A DNA stretch of 64,000 nt from Longitalea arenae (GCF_016924755.1 NZ_JAFFJX010000001.1:434001-498000), one strand, 5' to 3'. Counted from the stretch's first letter, positions 45,123-51,437 are shown. A program made the numbers and translations. The notes: generated by a model from the letters alone, not told the origin.

Positions 45123-45635
45123 ATGGCAACCAACCTTAAAAAGTCCCTGTTGACTAACCCTTATGCAGTTTTATTTCTATTGGGAGCAATGTTCAGCGGC
45201 TCCTGTAAAGAGGACAAAGGAAAGGATCTTGTATGTATCAGCGTACCCGAAGACACGTCTGCCCTTGGCAGAAAAAATCATTTTATTCCGGTGATGAGCA
45301 TTGACATTTATGAGAAGGATTTCAGGAACACCCGCGACAGTCTTAAAAGATCCTTTCCTGACCTGTTCATACCAGATAGCGAAACATTTAACAAAGCCTC
45401 GATCGTTGAGTTTTTTCAAAACCCCAAGGTAGTAGGGCTTAAATTCTATTATGGAATTAAACCTGGTCCTGAAAAGAAAAAAGCTTTGCGATTAATGATA
45501 GTAGGTGTTGATTCAGCAGGTAATAATGTATACATCAAGAATAAAAGAGGAGCCCTGGCAGCACAGGCTGATGATGATGATGGTGGTTTGGAATATGGTC
45601 AATGCAGTCCGCCCTGTGATGGACTGGAGCCTTAG
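45123..45635 (+). CDS. Putative lipoprotein of unknown function
   Basis: 170 residues. The N-terminus (LTNPYAVLFLLGAMFSGSCKEDKG) is a lipoprotein signal with lipobox SGSC. Mature part has DIYEKDFRNTRDSLKRSFPDLFIPD and an acidic run (QADDDDGG), with two Cys near the end (QCSPPC). I do not recognise it. It is followed by a membrane-protein/kinase/response-regulator unit in the same orientation and may be sensed or controlled by it. Confidence 0.65.
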   Translation: MATNLKKSLLTNPYAVLFLLGAMFSGSCKEDKGKDLVCISVPEDTSALGRKNHFIPVMSIDIYEKDFRNTRDSLKRSFPDLFIPDSETFNKASIVEFFQNPKVVGLKFYYGIKPGPEKKKALRLMIVGVDSAGNNVYIKNKRGALAAQADDDDGGLEYGQCSPPCDGLEP

Positions 45636-45683
45636 AGCATGGAAAGATTATTACAAATTCAATGACAGTGATTTCCTCGTACA

Positions 45684-46349
45684 ATGGATAGTACCGTACG
45701 TTTCATTTTAAGTTTAAGCATCGGCTTTGCTGTAATAATCGGGATAGTAAGATTTCGAAGGATAGCTCCATCTTACTATCCCTTCATTTATCGCGTAATT
45801 GTGGTATTGATCGTTGAAATACTAAACAGGATCCTCACTGAGACCGGGCATCCTGACGCATTCATACTTTTATTGAACATTTTTTCCTACATCGATTTCT
45901 TTCTGTTCCTTTGGTTATTTCATAATTGGGGTCTGTTCAACCGGAAGAGATCGACCTTTATTACAATTGCCAGTATTTTTTTCGTAATATGGTTGCTGGA
46001 AAATAGCCTGTTAACCGGCTTCTTCAAGCATAATTTATATTTTTTTATCCTATATGCATTCGCACTGATCTTTTTCAGCGTAAGTACATTTAACAAAATG
46101 GTGGTGCATGAGCGCAGCAGCATTTTCAGGAATCCTAAGTTTTGGATCAGTTTGGGAATAATCATTTTTTACACGTTCTTTATAGTTGTTGTTACGACCG
46201 GCTTATCTCTGTTTATGTATAATGTGAGCAAGGAGTTCAGGCGGGAATTGCAGGGAATAAGTGTTTATTCAAACTTGTTGGTTAATCTTTTGTATGCAGT
46301 AGCAGTAATATGGATCCCCAGGAAAAAGAACTTTACCAGTCTGTTTTGA
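45684..46349 (+). CDS. Multi-pass membrane protein encoded with a histidine kinase
   Basis: 221 residues, about 7 hydrophobic segments (e.g. FILSLSIGFAVIIGIVRF, FFVIWLLENSLLTGFF, WISLGIIIFYTFFIVVVTTGLSLF). It overlaps the start of the kinase gene by 40 bases, so they are translationally coupled. No named family. The topology and coupling suggest that it is the membrane sensor for the kinase, which itself has only one helix. Confidence 0.75.
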   Translation: MDSTVRFILSLSIGFAVIIGIVRFRRIAPSYYPFIYRVIVVLIVEILNRILTETGHPDAFILLLNIFSYIDFFLFLWLFHNWGLFNRKRSTFITIASIFFVIWLLENSLLTGFFKHNLYFFILYAFALIFFSVSTFNKMVVHERSSIFRNPKFWISLGIIIFYTFFIVVVTTGLSLFMYNVSKEFRRELQGISVYSNLLVNLLYAVAVIWIPRKKNFTSLF

Positions 46350-47056
46350 TAGTAGTTGGTGTAGTGGGTATAATCCTGATCTACTTTATTATAACCATTA
46401 TACGCTATCAGCGCCGCAGCCTGAAACTGCATAAGGAAAAGATACAGGCTGAAATTGATACATTGGAGAAAGAACGCCGGCGTATAGCTTCTGATCTGCA
46501 TGATGAATTAGGCCCCCTCTTATCTGCCGTTAAACTCCAGATCAACAGTCTCAATACTACCGACCCCGATGATGAGGAGATGATCCGCAAATCAAGCACG
46601 CACCTGGACAGCATTATTCGCAAAATGCGGGAGATATCGAACAACCTCATGCCCAATACACTGGTACGAAAAGGCCTTCAAAAAGCCATTACCGAGTTTA
46701 TTGACAATAACCGGGATACGTATGGATTAGAAATAAGATTTATATGTGAGCAGGACATCCACCTCAATCAGCACAAGGAGATCAATATCTACCGTATAAT
46801 ACAGGAAATTCTGCACAACACCATAAAACACGCCCAGGCATCCCTGTTAATTATTAAAATGGTAACGGAGGGCAACCGTCTTTTGCTTATGACGGCCGAC
46901 AATGGGAAAGGTTTTGATTATTTTGCCAAAGTAAAAGACAATCCGGGCCTTGGACTTCGTAACTTGCAGAGCAGGACCGAGGTAATGGGGGGTGAACTTA
47001 CCTGTCAGTCTGAGCCAGGAAAAGGTACCACCTATACGATTGAAATTCCACTTTGA
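46310..47056 (+). CDS. Sensor histidine kinase (HisKA_3, NarX/LiaS type)
   Basis: 248 residues. One transmembrane helix (SVLIVVGVVGIILIYFIITII), phospho-acceptor His about residue 64 in ASDLHDELGPLLSAVKLQ, and an HATPase_c domain with N-box EILHNTIKHAQA and DNGKGFD, GLGLRNLQSR. It autophosphorylates and passes phosphate to the regulator encoded 18 bases downstream. It probably senses through the membrane protein gene with which it overlaps. Confidence 0.93.
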   Translation: MDPQEKELYQSVLIVVGVVGIILIYFIITIIRYQRRSLKLHKEKIQAEIDTLEKERRRIASDLHDELGPLLSAVKLQINSLNTTDPDDEEMIRKSSTHLDSIIRKMREISNNLMPNTLVRKGLQKAITEFIDNNRDTYGLEIRFICEQDIHLNQHKEINIYRIIQEILHNTIKHAQASLLIIKMVTEGNRLLLMTADNGKGFDYFAKVKDNPGLGLRNLQSRTEVMGGELTCQSEPGKGTTYTIEIPL

Positions 47057-47074
47057 CCAGAACCAGGTGTTTAT

Positions 47075-47746
47075 ATGAAAACATTGGGCAATATAAAGGT
47101 TGCTATTGCCGACGATCATGAAATTTTTCGCGACGGATTACGGGCAATGTTGCAGAAGCAACAGGACATTTTATTGGTGGCAGAAGCTGCCAATGGCAAA
47201 GAATTGATTGAACAGGTGATATCCCAGGAGCCGGATATTGTGATCAGTGACGTGAAGATGCCTGTTATGGATGGGGCTGCCGCTACCCGCCATCTTACTG
47301 AAAATTACCCGCACATAGGCATTATCGCCCTCACCATGTTCGATGAAGAAGATCTGATCATTGATATGCTCGAAGCCGGCGCCCGCGGTTACCTGTTAAA
47401 GAACGCCGATAAGAATGAGATCGTAGAAGCGATCAAGTCGGTGTATCAGCAACAGCCTTATTATTGCCGCCATACCTCTAACAAGCTGGCGCAAATGGTT
47501 GCCAAAAGCAAGTTCAATCCCTACAAGCAAAAACAGAAACCAGAGTTCAACGAACGCGAGATCGACATCATTGCCGATATATGTAATGGGCTCACCAGCA
47601 AACAGATTGCCGAAAAGATCTTCCTGAGTGTACGTACCGTGGAGGGGTTACGGTTAAAGATCATGGAAAAAATGGAAGTGAAGAATACCGCCGGAATCAT
47701 CATCTATGCTATAAAAAATAACCTGTACAAGCCGGGCAATATATAA
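47075..47746 (+). CDS. NarL/FixJ-family response regulator (LuxR HTH)
   Basis: 223 residues. REC domain with acidic pair (IADDHEIFRDG), phospho-accepting Asp about residue 58 in PDIVISDVKMPVMDG, and Lys in LKNADK. C-terminal LuxR-type HTH: FNEREIDIIADICNGLTSKQIAEKIFLSVRTVEGLRLKIMEKM. Partner of the kinase just upstream. Targets may include the small units that follow. Confidence 0.94.
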   Translation: MKTLGNIKVAIADDHEIFRDGLRAMLQKQQDILLVAEAANGKELIEQVISQEPDIVISDVKMPVMDGAAATRHLTENYPHIGIIALTMFDEEDLIIDMLEAGARGYLLKNADKNEIVEAIKSVYQQQPYYCRHTSNKLAQMVAKSKFNPYKQKQKPEFNEREIDIIADICNGLTSKQIAEKIFLSVRTVEGLRLKIMEKMEVKNTAGIIIYAIKNNLYKPGNI

Positions 47747-47874
47747 GCTTCCGGCTATAATAACCGTATTGATCAGCGCATCTTTGTCATTCCAATGGAT
47801 CTCCCATGTATAACCGAAAATGACCCTGCGGTTACCGGCGGTGAAAAAATAATTTTAAAAAACTTTCCAAATTA

Positions 47875-47907
47875 TTTGGTGTAATTGAAAAATTATTAAC
47901 ACCTTTG
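47875..47907 (+). promoter_or_regulatory. Promoter of the 30-residue peptide gene
   Basis: TTTG at 47875-47878 and CACCTTTG at 47900-47907 (one mismatch to TAnnTTTG) with spacing near the Bacteroidetes norm. Expected transcript start about 47914, 13 bases before the ATG. Confidence 0.5.
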
Positions 47908-47926
47908 CATAAACAAATCAACAAAC

Positions 47927-48019
47927 ATGAATCGCAAACATAAAAATACAGAGGCACAATACGGTTGGAGTCCGGTGGGTGACTTTACTGTTTGCGGGGC
48001 GTGTTACGCTGAAGAATAA
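47927..48019 (+). CDS. Thirty-residue Cys-containing peptide
   Basis: ATG at 47927. The peptide starts MNRKHKNTEAQYGWSPVG and ends CGACYAEE. Basic start, aromatic middle, CGAC motif and acidic end. It has its own likely promoter and a perfect terminator immediately afterwards, so this is a real transcription unit. Function unknown; a leader peptide, RiPP precursor or secreted peptide are all possible, and none is shown. Confidence 0.5.
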   Translation: MNRKHKNTEAQYGWSPVGDFTVCGACYAEE

Positions 48020-48049
48020 GTTGGATCAACTAATTCAATATAACACAGG

Positions 48050-48075
48050 CCCCGCAAGGAATTGCGGGGTTTTTT
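48050..48075 (+). terminator. Terminator of the 30-residue peptide unit
   Basis: Perfect stem CCCCGCAA / TTGCGGGG with 4-base loop, followed by TTTTTTG. Confidence 0.95.
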
Positions 48076-48275
48076 GTTTGCCGGCTGTTTAAAAAAACAA
48101 CAGCGAAAGGCGAGTAATGCCCTGAAGGGATGGGTATGTAATGTTCAGATGCGTATAGGAGTTAGTTAATGCAATTACAAAAAATTTCTAAAAGCGTTTT
48201 TATGCAATTTATTGATACAAACATCTAAATCATTATAAAGAATTGATGCCGATACCGATGTTATACATACGACGA

Positions 48276-48398
48276 ATGAAGATGGATAGTTCAAGACAAT
48301 TTATCCAATGGAATACGTGTGCGAATGCGGAAGCAGTGGTATGCATTGATGGCGGTAGTGATAAGAAAGATATACGAATACGACCAGGTTGTGTTTAA
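48276..48398 (+). CDS. Small peptide ORF with three Cys
   Basis: 40 codons, MKMDSSRQFIQW, then TCANAEAVVCIDGGSDKKD and RPGCV at the end. It is followed after 32 bases by a perfect terminator, so transcription of the region is likely. No recognisable family. A non-coding RNA ending at the same terminator is an alternative. Confidence 0.35.
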   Translation: MKMDSSRQFIQWNTCANAEAVVCIDGGSDKKDIRIRPGCV

Positions 48399-48430
48399 GC
48401 GAAACTGTAATAACAGGTATCGAATAAAGA

Positions 48431-48461
48431 GCCCGGTCGACAAAAACGACCGGGCTTTTTT
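48431..48461 (+). terminator. Strong terminator
   Basis: Perfect stem GCCCGGTCG / CGACCGGGC with 7-base loop and TTTTTT. Ends the unit containing the 40-residue ORF. Confidence 0.95.
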
Positions 48462-48529
48462 ATTGGCCTTGCAAGAGGCTGAAAGTGTCATAATCATAAA
48501 ACTTCAACCATGAAGAAAAAGGAAGGTAG

Positions 48530-48673
48530 ATGATGAAATTATTAATGAGTGTATTTGTGATCAGGTTCATTGCTGCTTTATTCGACAATAAAGCGAAAGC
48601 GAATAGAAAGAACCTGCCAAAACAGGATGATCAAAGGGAAGCGCGGCATCCGGCAGCATTTCAGATTCGATAA
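48530..48673 (+). CDS. Small ORF with hydrophobic N-terminus
   Basis: 47 codons. MMKLLMSVFVIRFIAALFDNK is hydrophobic and looks like a membrane or signal segment, followed by a basic tail. It starts overlapping the stop of an 7-codon ORF at 48510. Followed 43 bases later by a hairpin terminator. Unknown function. Confidence 0.35.
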   Translation: MMKLLMSVFVIRFIAALFDNKAKANRKNLPKQDDQREARHPAAFQIR

Positions 48674-48716
48674 AAATGATCAAAAAAGATACGAGGTTCA
48701 AAAAGGAGGGAAATAA

Positions 48717-48742
48717 GCGTCCGCCGGCGGGCGGATGCTTTT
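48717..48742 (+). terminator. Terminator upstream of the tRNA array
   Basis: Stem GCGTCCGCC / GGCGGATGC (one G-U pair) with loop GGCG, then TTTTCC. It separates the small-ORF units from the tRNA array. Confidence 0.85.
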
Positions 48743-48795
48743 CCAAAAACATTCATTGACCATTAAACCTATGTACAGTCAGACCTTATGAAAAC

Positions 48796-48820
48796 GGTAG
48801 CGGCGGTCATAACCGCTACC
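48796..48820 (+). other. Leader hairpin five bases before the first tRNA
   Basis: Perfect 8-base stem GGTAGCGG / CCGCTACC with a 9-base loop, no T-run. Perhaps the 5' end of the array transcript or a processing signal. Confidence 0.6.
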
Positions 48821-48824
48821 ACAT

Positions 48825-48897
48825 ATAGGAGTATTCCGGTTGGTCGGATACCCCGTTTGGATCGGGGAGGCTCCAGGTTCGAGTCCTGGCTCCTATA
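48825..48897 (+). tRNA. tRNA-Pro (anticodon TGG)
   Basis: Acceptor ATAGGAG / CTCCTAT, T8-A9, D stem weak (three good pairs), anticodon stem CCCCG / CGGGG with loop TTTGGAT giving TGG, T arm CCAGG-TTCGAGT-CCTGG, discriminator A. No encoded CCA. First member of a nine-gene array. Confidence 0.85.
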
Positions 48898-48902
48898 CAA
48901 AA

Positions 48903-48974
48903 GCAGTACAAGCGTTGATGGTTGCGTGCCTGACTTCCAATCAGGAGGACGGAGTTCGAATCTCTGGTGCTGCT
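48903..48974 (+). tRNA. tRNA-Gly (anticodon TCC)
   Basis: Acceptor GCAGTAC / GTGCTGC (G-U pair), D stem GCGT / GCGT with wobbles, anticodon stem CCTGA / TCAGG and loop CTTCCAA (TCC), T arm CGGAG-TTCGAAT-CTCTG, discriminator T as normal for Gly. Position 8 is A instead of T. No encoded CCA. Confidence 0.8.
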
Positions 48975-48980
48975 CTCTAT

Positions 48981-49051
48981 GGTTAGTTGGTGTAAAGGTT
49001 AACATCCCGGATTGTCGATCCGAAGATATGGGTTCGATTCCTTACTAACCG
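48981..49051 (+). tRNA. tRNA-Asp (anticodon GTC), degenerate
   Basis: Acceptor GGTTAGT / ACTAACC is perfect and discriminator is G (Asp identity). Anticodon loop TTGTCGA gives GTC, but the top anticodon-stem pair is C-A. The T arm is defective: only three solid pairs around TTCGATT. It could be a functional but divergent tRNA, or a tRNA-like decoy. Confidence 0.7.
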
Positions 49052-49058
49052 CAAAAAA

Positions 49059-49131
49059 TGTTGAGTGGTGTAATGGTTAAGCATATCAGTCTTTGACACT
49101 GATGGTGTTGGTTCAAACCCAGCCTCAACAA
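49059..49131 (+). tRNA. tRNA-Gln (anticodon TTG)
   Basis: Acceptor TGTTGAG / CTCAACA, D stem GTGT / GCAT, anticodon stem TCAGT / ACTGA and loop CTTTGAC (TTG), T arm GTTGG-TTCAAAC-CCAGC. Well formed. Discriminator A differs from the E. coli G. No encoded CCA. Confidence 0.85.
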
Positions 49132-49136
49132 CAAAT

Positions 49137-49208
49137 GGTGGCTGTAGCTTATTGGTAAAGTGTTCTACTGTGAATGGAAAGAACAGGGTTCGAATCCCGC
49201 AGCTCACC
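49137..49208 (+). tRNA. tRNA-His (anticodon GTG), degenerate acceptor
   Basis: Anticodon loop CTGTGAA gives GTG, with stem TTCTA / TGGAA. An extra 5' G (49137) opposite C73 (49208) provides the G-1:C73 identity pair. The acceptor is GTGGCTG against AGCTCAC with two mismatches or a bulge, and the T stem has only three good pairs. Divergent for a working tRNA. Confidence 0.72.
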
Positions 49209-49214
49209 CGGTAA

Positions 49215-49285
49215 TGGCTTATAGTTCAATGGAAGAACACTGTGCTACGAACGCAGGGACAGAGGTTCGACTCCTCTTAAGCCAG
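49215..49285 (+). tRNA. tRNA-Arg (anticodon ACG)
   Basis: Perfect acceptor TGGCTTA / TAAGCCA, D stem GTTC / GAAC, anticodon stem CTGTG / CGCAG and loop CTACGAA (ACG), T arm AGAGG-TTCGACT-CCTCT. Discriminator G. Structure fully canonical. Colicin D-type nucleases attack this isoacceptor. Confidence 0.88.
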
Positions 49286-49293
49286 CAATAAAT

Positions 49294-49366
49294 GGTCTGT
49301 TCGCCTAGTTGGTCAGGGCACTGGTCTTTCGAACCAGGTGCATGAGTTCGAGCCTCATACAGACTA
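49294..49366 (+). tRNA. tRNA-Glu (anticodon TTC)
   Basis: Acceptor GGTCTGT / ACAGACT, D stem GCCT / GGGC, anticodon stem CTGGT / ACCAG with loop CTTTCGA (TTC), T arm ATGAG-TTCGAGC-CTCAT. Discriminator A followed by encoded CCA (49367-49369). The only member with an encoded CCA. Confidence 0.88.
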
Positions 49367-49369
49367 CCA

Positions 49370-49444
49370 GGTGCTTTGGCAGAGATGGTTCTACTGCATC
49401 CCGTTGAAGCCGGGATCATCGTGGTTCGATTCCACGGGGCACCA
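49370..49444 (+). tRNA. tRNA-Phe (anticodon GAA)
   Basis: Starts directly after the CCA of tRNA-Glu. Acceptor GGTGCTT / GGGCACC (wobbles), D stem GCAG / CTGC with 11-base loop, anticodon stem TCCCG / CGGGA and loop TTGAAGC (GAA), T arm CGTGG-TTCGATT-CCACG. Discriminator A. Confidence 0.85.
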
Positions 49445-49452
49445 CGCACAAT

Positions 49453-49523
49453 ACGGACTTAATGTAATGGCAGCATGTTAGTCTCCAAAACTGAGAGTCT
49501 TCGTTCGAGCCGGAGAGTCCGGC
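49453..49523 (+). tRNA. tRNA-Trp (anticodon CCA)
   Basis: Anticodon loop CTCCAAA gives CCA, stem TTAGT / ACTGA. T arm CTTCG-TTCGAGC-CGGAG, D stem ATGT / GCAT. Acceptor ACGGACT / AGTCCGG has an A-G mismatch at 1-72; a one-base shift pairs better and gives discriminator G. Last member of the array, 66 bases before the nuclease gene. Confidence 0.78.
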
Positions 49524-49589
49524 AAAAGAACAAGTTTGGTTTGAGCCAAAATTAAATTAAAAACTAAATCAACAGAATGGAGGTAAGCC

Positions 49590-50072
49590 ATGGAACAGCG
49601 TCATTGGAGGCGGCTGGATGGTACTATGATCAAAAGACCCATTGAAGACGAAGTAAGAGCCGTACTGGTTCGCGAGAAGGAGATGGGCCACACGCTGAAA
49701 GTGTGTATTGGTACTGATAGCCAGGTTAAGGGTAAAGAAACAGAATTCGCTACGGTAATTGTGTTCATTCGCAAAGGAAAAGGTGGTTTCATGTATATAC
49801 ACAACGAAACCAGCCGGCAAAAGATGAACATTAAACAACGTATGCTGATGGAGGTTTCAAAAAGTATTGAGACAGCGTATGCACTGTGTCGCCTGTTTAC
49901 TATTTATAATGTTGACATGGAAGTGCATGCCGACATCAATACCAACCCGAACTTCAAAAGTAATGATGCATTGAAAGAAGCCATGGGTTATATCATGGGA
50001 ATGGGATTTGAGTTCAAAGCCAAACCACATGCCTTCGCAAGTTCATGTTGTGCGAATAAGGTGGTTCAGTAA
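49590..50072 (+). CDS. YkuK/DUF458 RNase H-fold nuclease-like protein
   Basis: 160 residues. RNase H-like core with the first acidic strand VCIGTDSQVKGKETEFATVIVFI, a middle helix region and NVDMEVHADINTNPNFKSNDALKEAMGYIMGMGFEFKAKPHAFASSCCANKV. DUF458 is the YkuK family. It has a good Shine-Dalgarno GGAGG seven bases before the ATG, rare for this phylum. The gene follows a tRNA array directly, so an RNA substrate such as tRNA precursors or damaged tRNA is plausible but unproven. Confidence 0.85.
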   Translation: MEQRHWRRLDGTMIKRPIEDEVRAVLVREKEMGHTLKVCIGTDSQVKGKETEFATVIVFIRKGKGGFMYIHNETSRQKMNIKQRMLMEVSKSIETAYALCRLFTIYNVDMEVHADINTNPNFKSNDALKEAMGYIMGMGFEFKAKPHAFASSCCANKVVQ

Positions 50073-50124
50073 ATACAGGAATAAAAAATATTTATCACAG
50101 CTTTTAAAGCTTTAAAAATTAGTC

Positions 50125-50274
50125 ATGAAGAAAGTATTAAGGTTCAGTAATTATTCAATATCTGAAACGGCGTGGAAACAGCGTAGTCAATTTCCCGCCG
50201 AAGTATTTCATGGTAAAATATTACTGACATGGCTAAAATGCAAAGGCATGAAAGAGCGCAGGCGCTCTTATTAA
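50125..50274 (+). CDS. Small ORF upstream of the PcfJ-like region
   Basis: 49 codons starting MKKVLRFSNYSISETAWKQR. Overlaps the following ORF by 46 bases in another frame. It may be an independent small protein or the broken N-terminal part of a larger gene. No family recognised. Confidence 0.35.
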   Translation: MKKVLRFSNYSISETAWKQRSQFPAEVFHGKILLTWLKCKGMKERRRSY

Positions 50275-50444
50275 AGCAAGAAAGCGAACAAAAAATAAAC
50301 GAAGTATTGCGCTTTTCGAAAAAGCGGTTTAAAAAATTCGAGGAGATCATTGAACTGTTATACACGGGTGAAGACCTTAGCCGGTTTTCTAATTCAGACG
50401 TGCGAATGCGTCGAGCAAACAGGAACCGGACAAAAAGTTACTGA
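50229..50444 (+). CDS. Hypothetical helical protein, possible N-terminal part of the PcfJ-like gene
   Basis: 71 residues, MAKMQRHERAQALLLKQ...KKRFKKFEEIIELLYTGEDLSRF, basic and helical. Its TGA at 50442 overlaps the reading frame of the next gene, which is open upstream to 50393, in the -1 frame. The two could be one protein joined by a frameshift, or two coupled genes. Confidence 0.45.
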   Translation: MAKMQRHERAQALLLKQESEQKINEVLRFSKKRFKKFEEIIELLYTGEDLSRFSNSDVRMRRANRNRTKSY

Positions 50445-50473
50445 AAAAAGCGCTTATATACCTTGACCGGTAT

Positions 50474-50980
50474 TTGTTCAATCATTCAAAAACCGGAGAA
50501 CTGATAGATTATGTGCGGGAAATGAAAAGAACAAATGCCGGTTACAATCTTAAGGGAAGAACATTACAATCGTTGCTGAAACAAAGTGATGAATGGCATA
50601 AGAGATCATCTTACTCCGGCGGGTTACAATATTGGCGCCCATGCGGTATTGAAGGGTACCGGTTTGAGAAGGAAGAGGGAGATATTGTCGTTGAGGAGCT
50701 GATATCTACAAAGGAGTTAATGAAAGAAGGGAGAACAATGAAACATTGTGTTGCTTCTTATGCGTATTTGTGTGTAAAGGGAAGAACAGCTATTTATTCA
50801 TTCAGGAGATATACCACTGAACAAATGCAGGAAACATTGGCAACTATCGAAGTCAATATCGCAGCACAAAAAATTGTTCAGGCAAAAGGAAAGATGAATA
50901 AGCCGGTATCAAACGAAGTAAGGAAATGTATGGAGTTATGGGCCAAAAAGCGGCAGTTGTCGATAGGAGCTTATTTGTAA
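50474..50980 (+). CDS. PcfJ-like domain protein
   Basis: 168 residues from a TTG at 50474; the frame is open to 50393, where QEPDKKLLKKALIYLDRY is coding-like, so the true start may be further upstream or come from a frameshift. PcfJ signature: EGRTMKHCVASYAYLCVKGRTAIYSFRR...ATIEVNIAAQKIVQAKGKMNKPVSNEVRK. PcfJ-like proteins are known from plasmids, phages and genomic islands; their activity is not established. Its position inside the tRNA/RNA-repair region suggests nucleic-acid binding. Confidence 0.75.
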   Translation: MFNHSKTGELIDYVREMKRTNAGYNLKGRTLQSLLKQSDEWHKRSSYSGGLQYWRPCGIEGYRFEKEEGDIVVEELISTKELMKEGRTMKHCVASYAYLCVKGRTAIYSFRRYTTEQMQETLATIEVNIAAQKIVQAKGKMNKPVSNEVRKCMELWAKKRQLSIGAYL

Positions 50981-51021
50981 GCAAAGAAGATTAATTCTTA
51001 TTAAAAATAAGAAAGAAAGAG

Positions 51022-51128
51022 CTTCCCCAACGGGAAGACTGGTATACACCTTTTGTAAACAAACCAGGTCTGTGTTTCAAAGAAGCACTACAGTGCAGAC
51101 GTAGTAACTATCTGTATGCTGTTGTTGC
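51022..51128 (+). ncRNA. Hairpin-rich region before the tRNA-like block
   Basis: CTTCCC / GGGAAG (51022-51037), CTGGT / ACCAG enclosing about 19 bases, then ACTAC / GTAGT. Not translated and no known RNA family recognised. Part of a roughly 480-base structured stretch between the PcfJ-like and slipin genes. Confidence 0.45.
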
Positions 51129-51184
51129 AATGGGATATGCCAGCCATCAAATCTGTCGGCAGGGGTTCGATTCCCTTTCCCGCT
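51129..51184 (+). ncRNA. Three-stem tRNA-like RNA lacking one arm
   Basis: Acceptor-like AATGGGA / TCCCGCT (one mismatch), T8-A9-like TA, one stem TGCC / GGCA with a 16-base loop, and a T arm AGGGG-TTCGATT-CCCTT. Only 56 bases: either the D or the anticodon arm is missing. Resembles minimal tRNAs or the tRNA-like module of bacterial Y RNAs. Confidence 0.5.
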
Positions 51185-51189
51185 CTGAA

Positions 51190-51252
51190 ACGGGATAGTT
51201 CAGTGGCAGAATGACAGTATTTATCAATGTAGGTTCGAATCCTACATCCTTC
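51190..51252 (+). ncRNA. Degenerate tRNA-like element
   Basis: D stem GTTC / GAAT, T arm GTAGG-TTCGAAT-CCTAC, partial acceptor GGGAT / ATCCT. The anticodon arm is compressed (ACAGT, loop ATTTATC, AATGT) and overlaps the T arm, leaving no variable loop. Probably not a translating tRNA. Confidence 0.45.
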
Positions 51253-51256
51253 AAAG

Positions 51257-51323
51257 CGAGGATTGGCGGAATGGTAAACGCAAAGCACTGAGGATGCTTA
51301 ATTCAGGAAGTACACCGCTTCCC
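51257..51323 (+). ncRNA. Truncated tRNA-Leu-like element (anticodon GAG)
   Basis: GCGAGGA, D stem GCG / CGC, perfect anticodon stem AAGCA / TGCTT with loop CTGAGGA (GAG), then GGAAG / CTTCC as a long variable arm. No T arm and no matching 3' acceptor follow, so the tRNA is incomplete. Confidence 0.55.
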
Positions 51324-51333
51324 TAAAAATGGT

Positions 51334-51437
51334 GATTGCAACGTAAAGCCGGGTTATTGACCAGCGGTTCCGCCTTTGGCGCAACTGCAATCGGGTAAAT
51401 GCCTTGCAGGTGATCAGGCATTGGTAGGGTTTATGCC
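51334..51437 (+). ncRNA. Structured RNA with alternative hairpins
   Basis: Outer stem GATTGCA / TGCAATC (51334-51340 with 51386-51392) encloses GCGG-TT-CCGC and other short hairpins. Downstream, ATGCCT pairs with AGGCAT (51416-51421), which can instead pair with ATGCC (51433-51437). No Rfam family recognised by eye. Confidence 0.5.

Noticed and set aside
48769-49449. Minus-strand ORFs across the tRNA array
   Set aside because: The products are translations of tRNA complements (repeated RSRTS/GFEP-like strings typical of antisense tRNA).
51141-51225. Possible suppressor tRNAs (anticodons reading UGA or UAA) in the degenerate tRNA-like block
   Set aside because: The needed anticodon stems have mismatches, the T33 position is wrong in one case, and one arm is missing or overlaps, so an anticodon cannot be assigned.
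51257-51437. Group I intron interrupting a tRNA-Leu
   Set aside because: The anticodon loop is intact and there is no 3' exon with T arm and acceptor; no conserved intron core seen.
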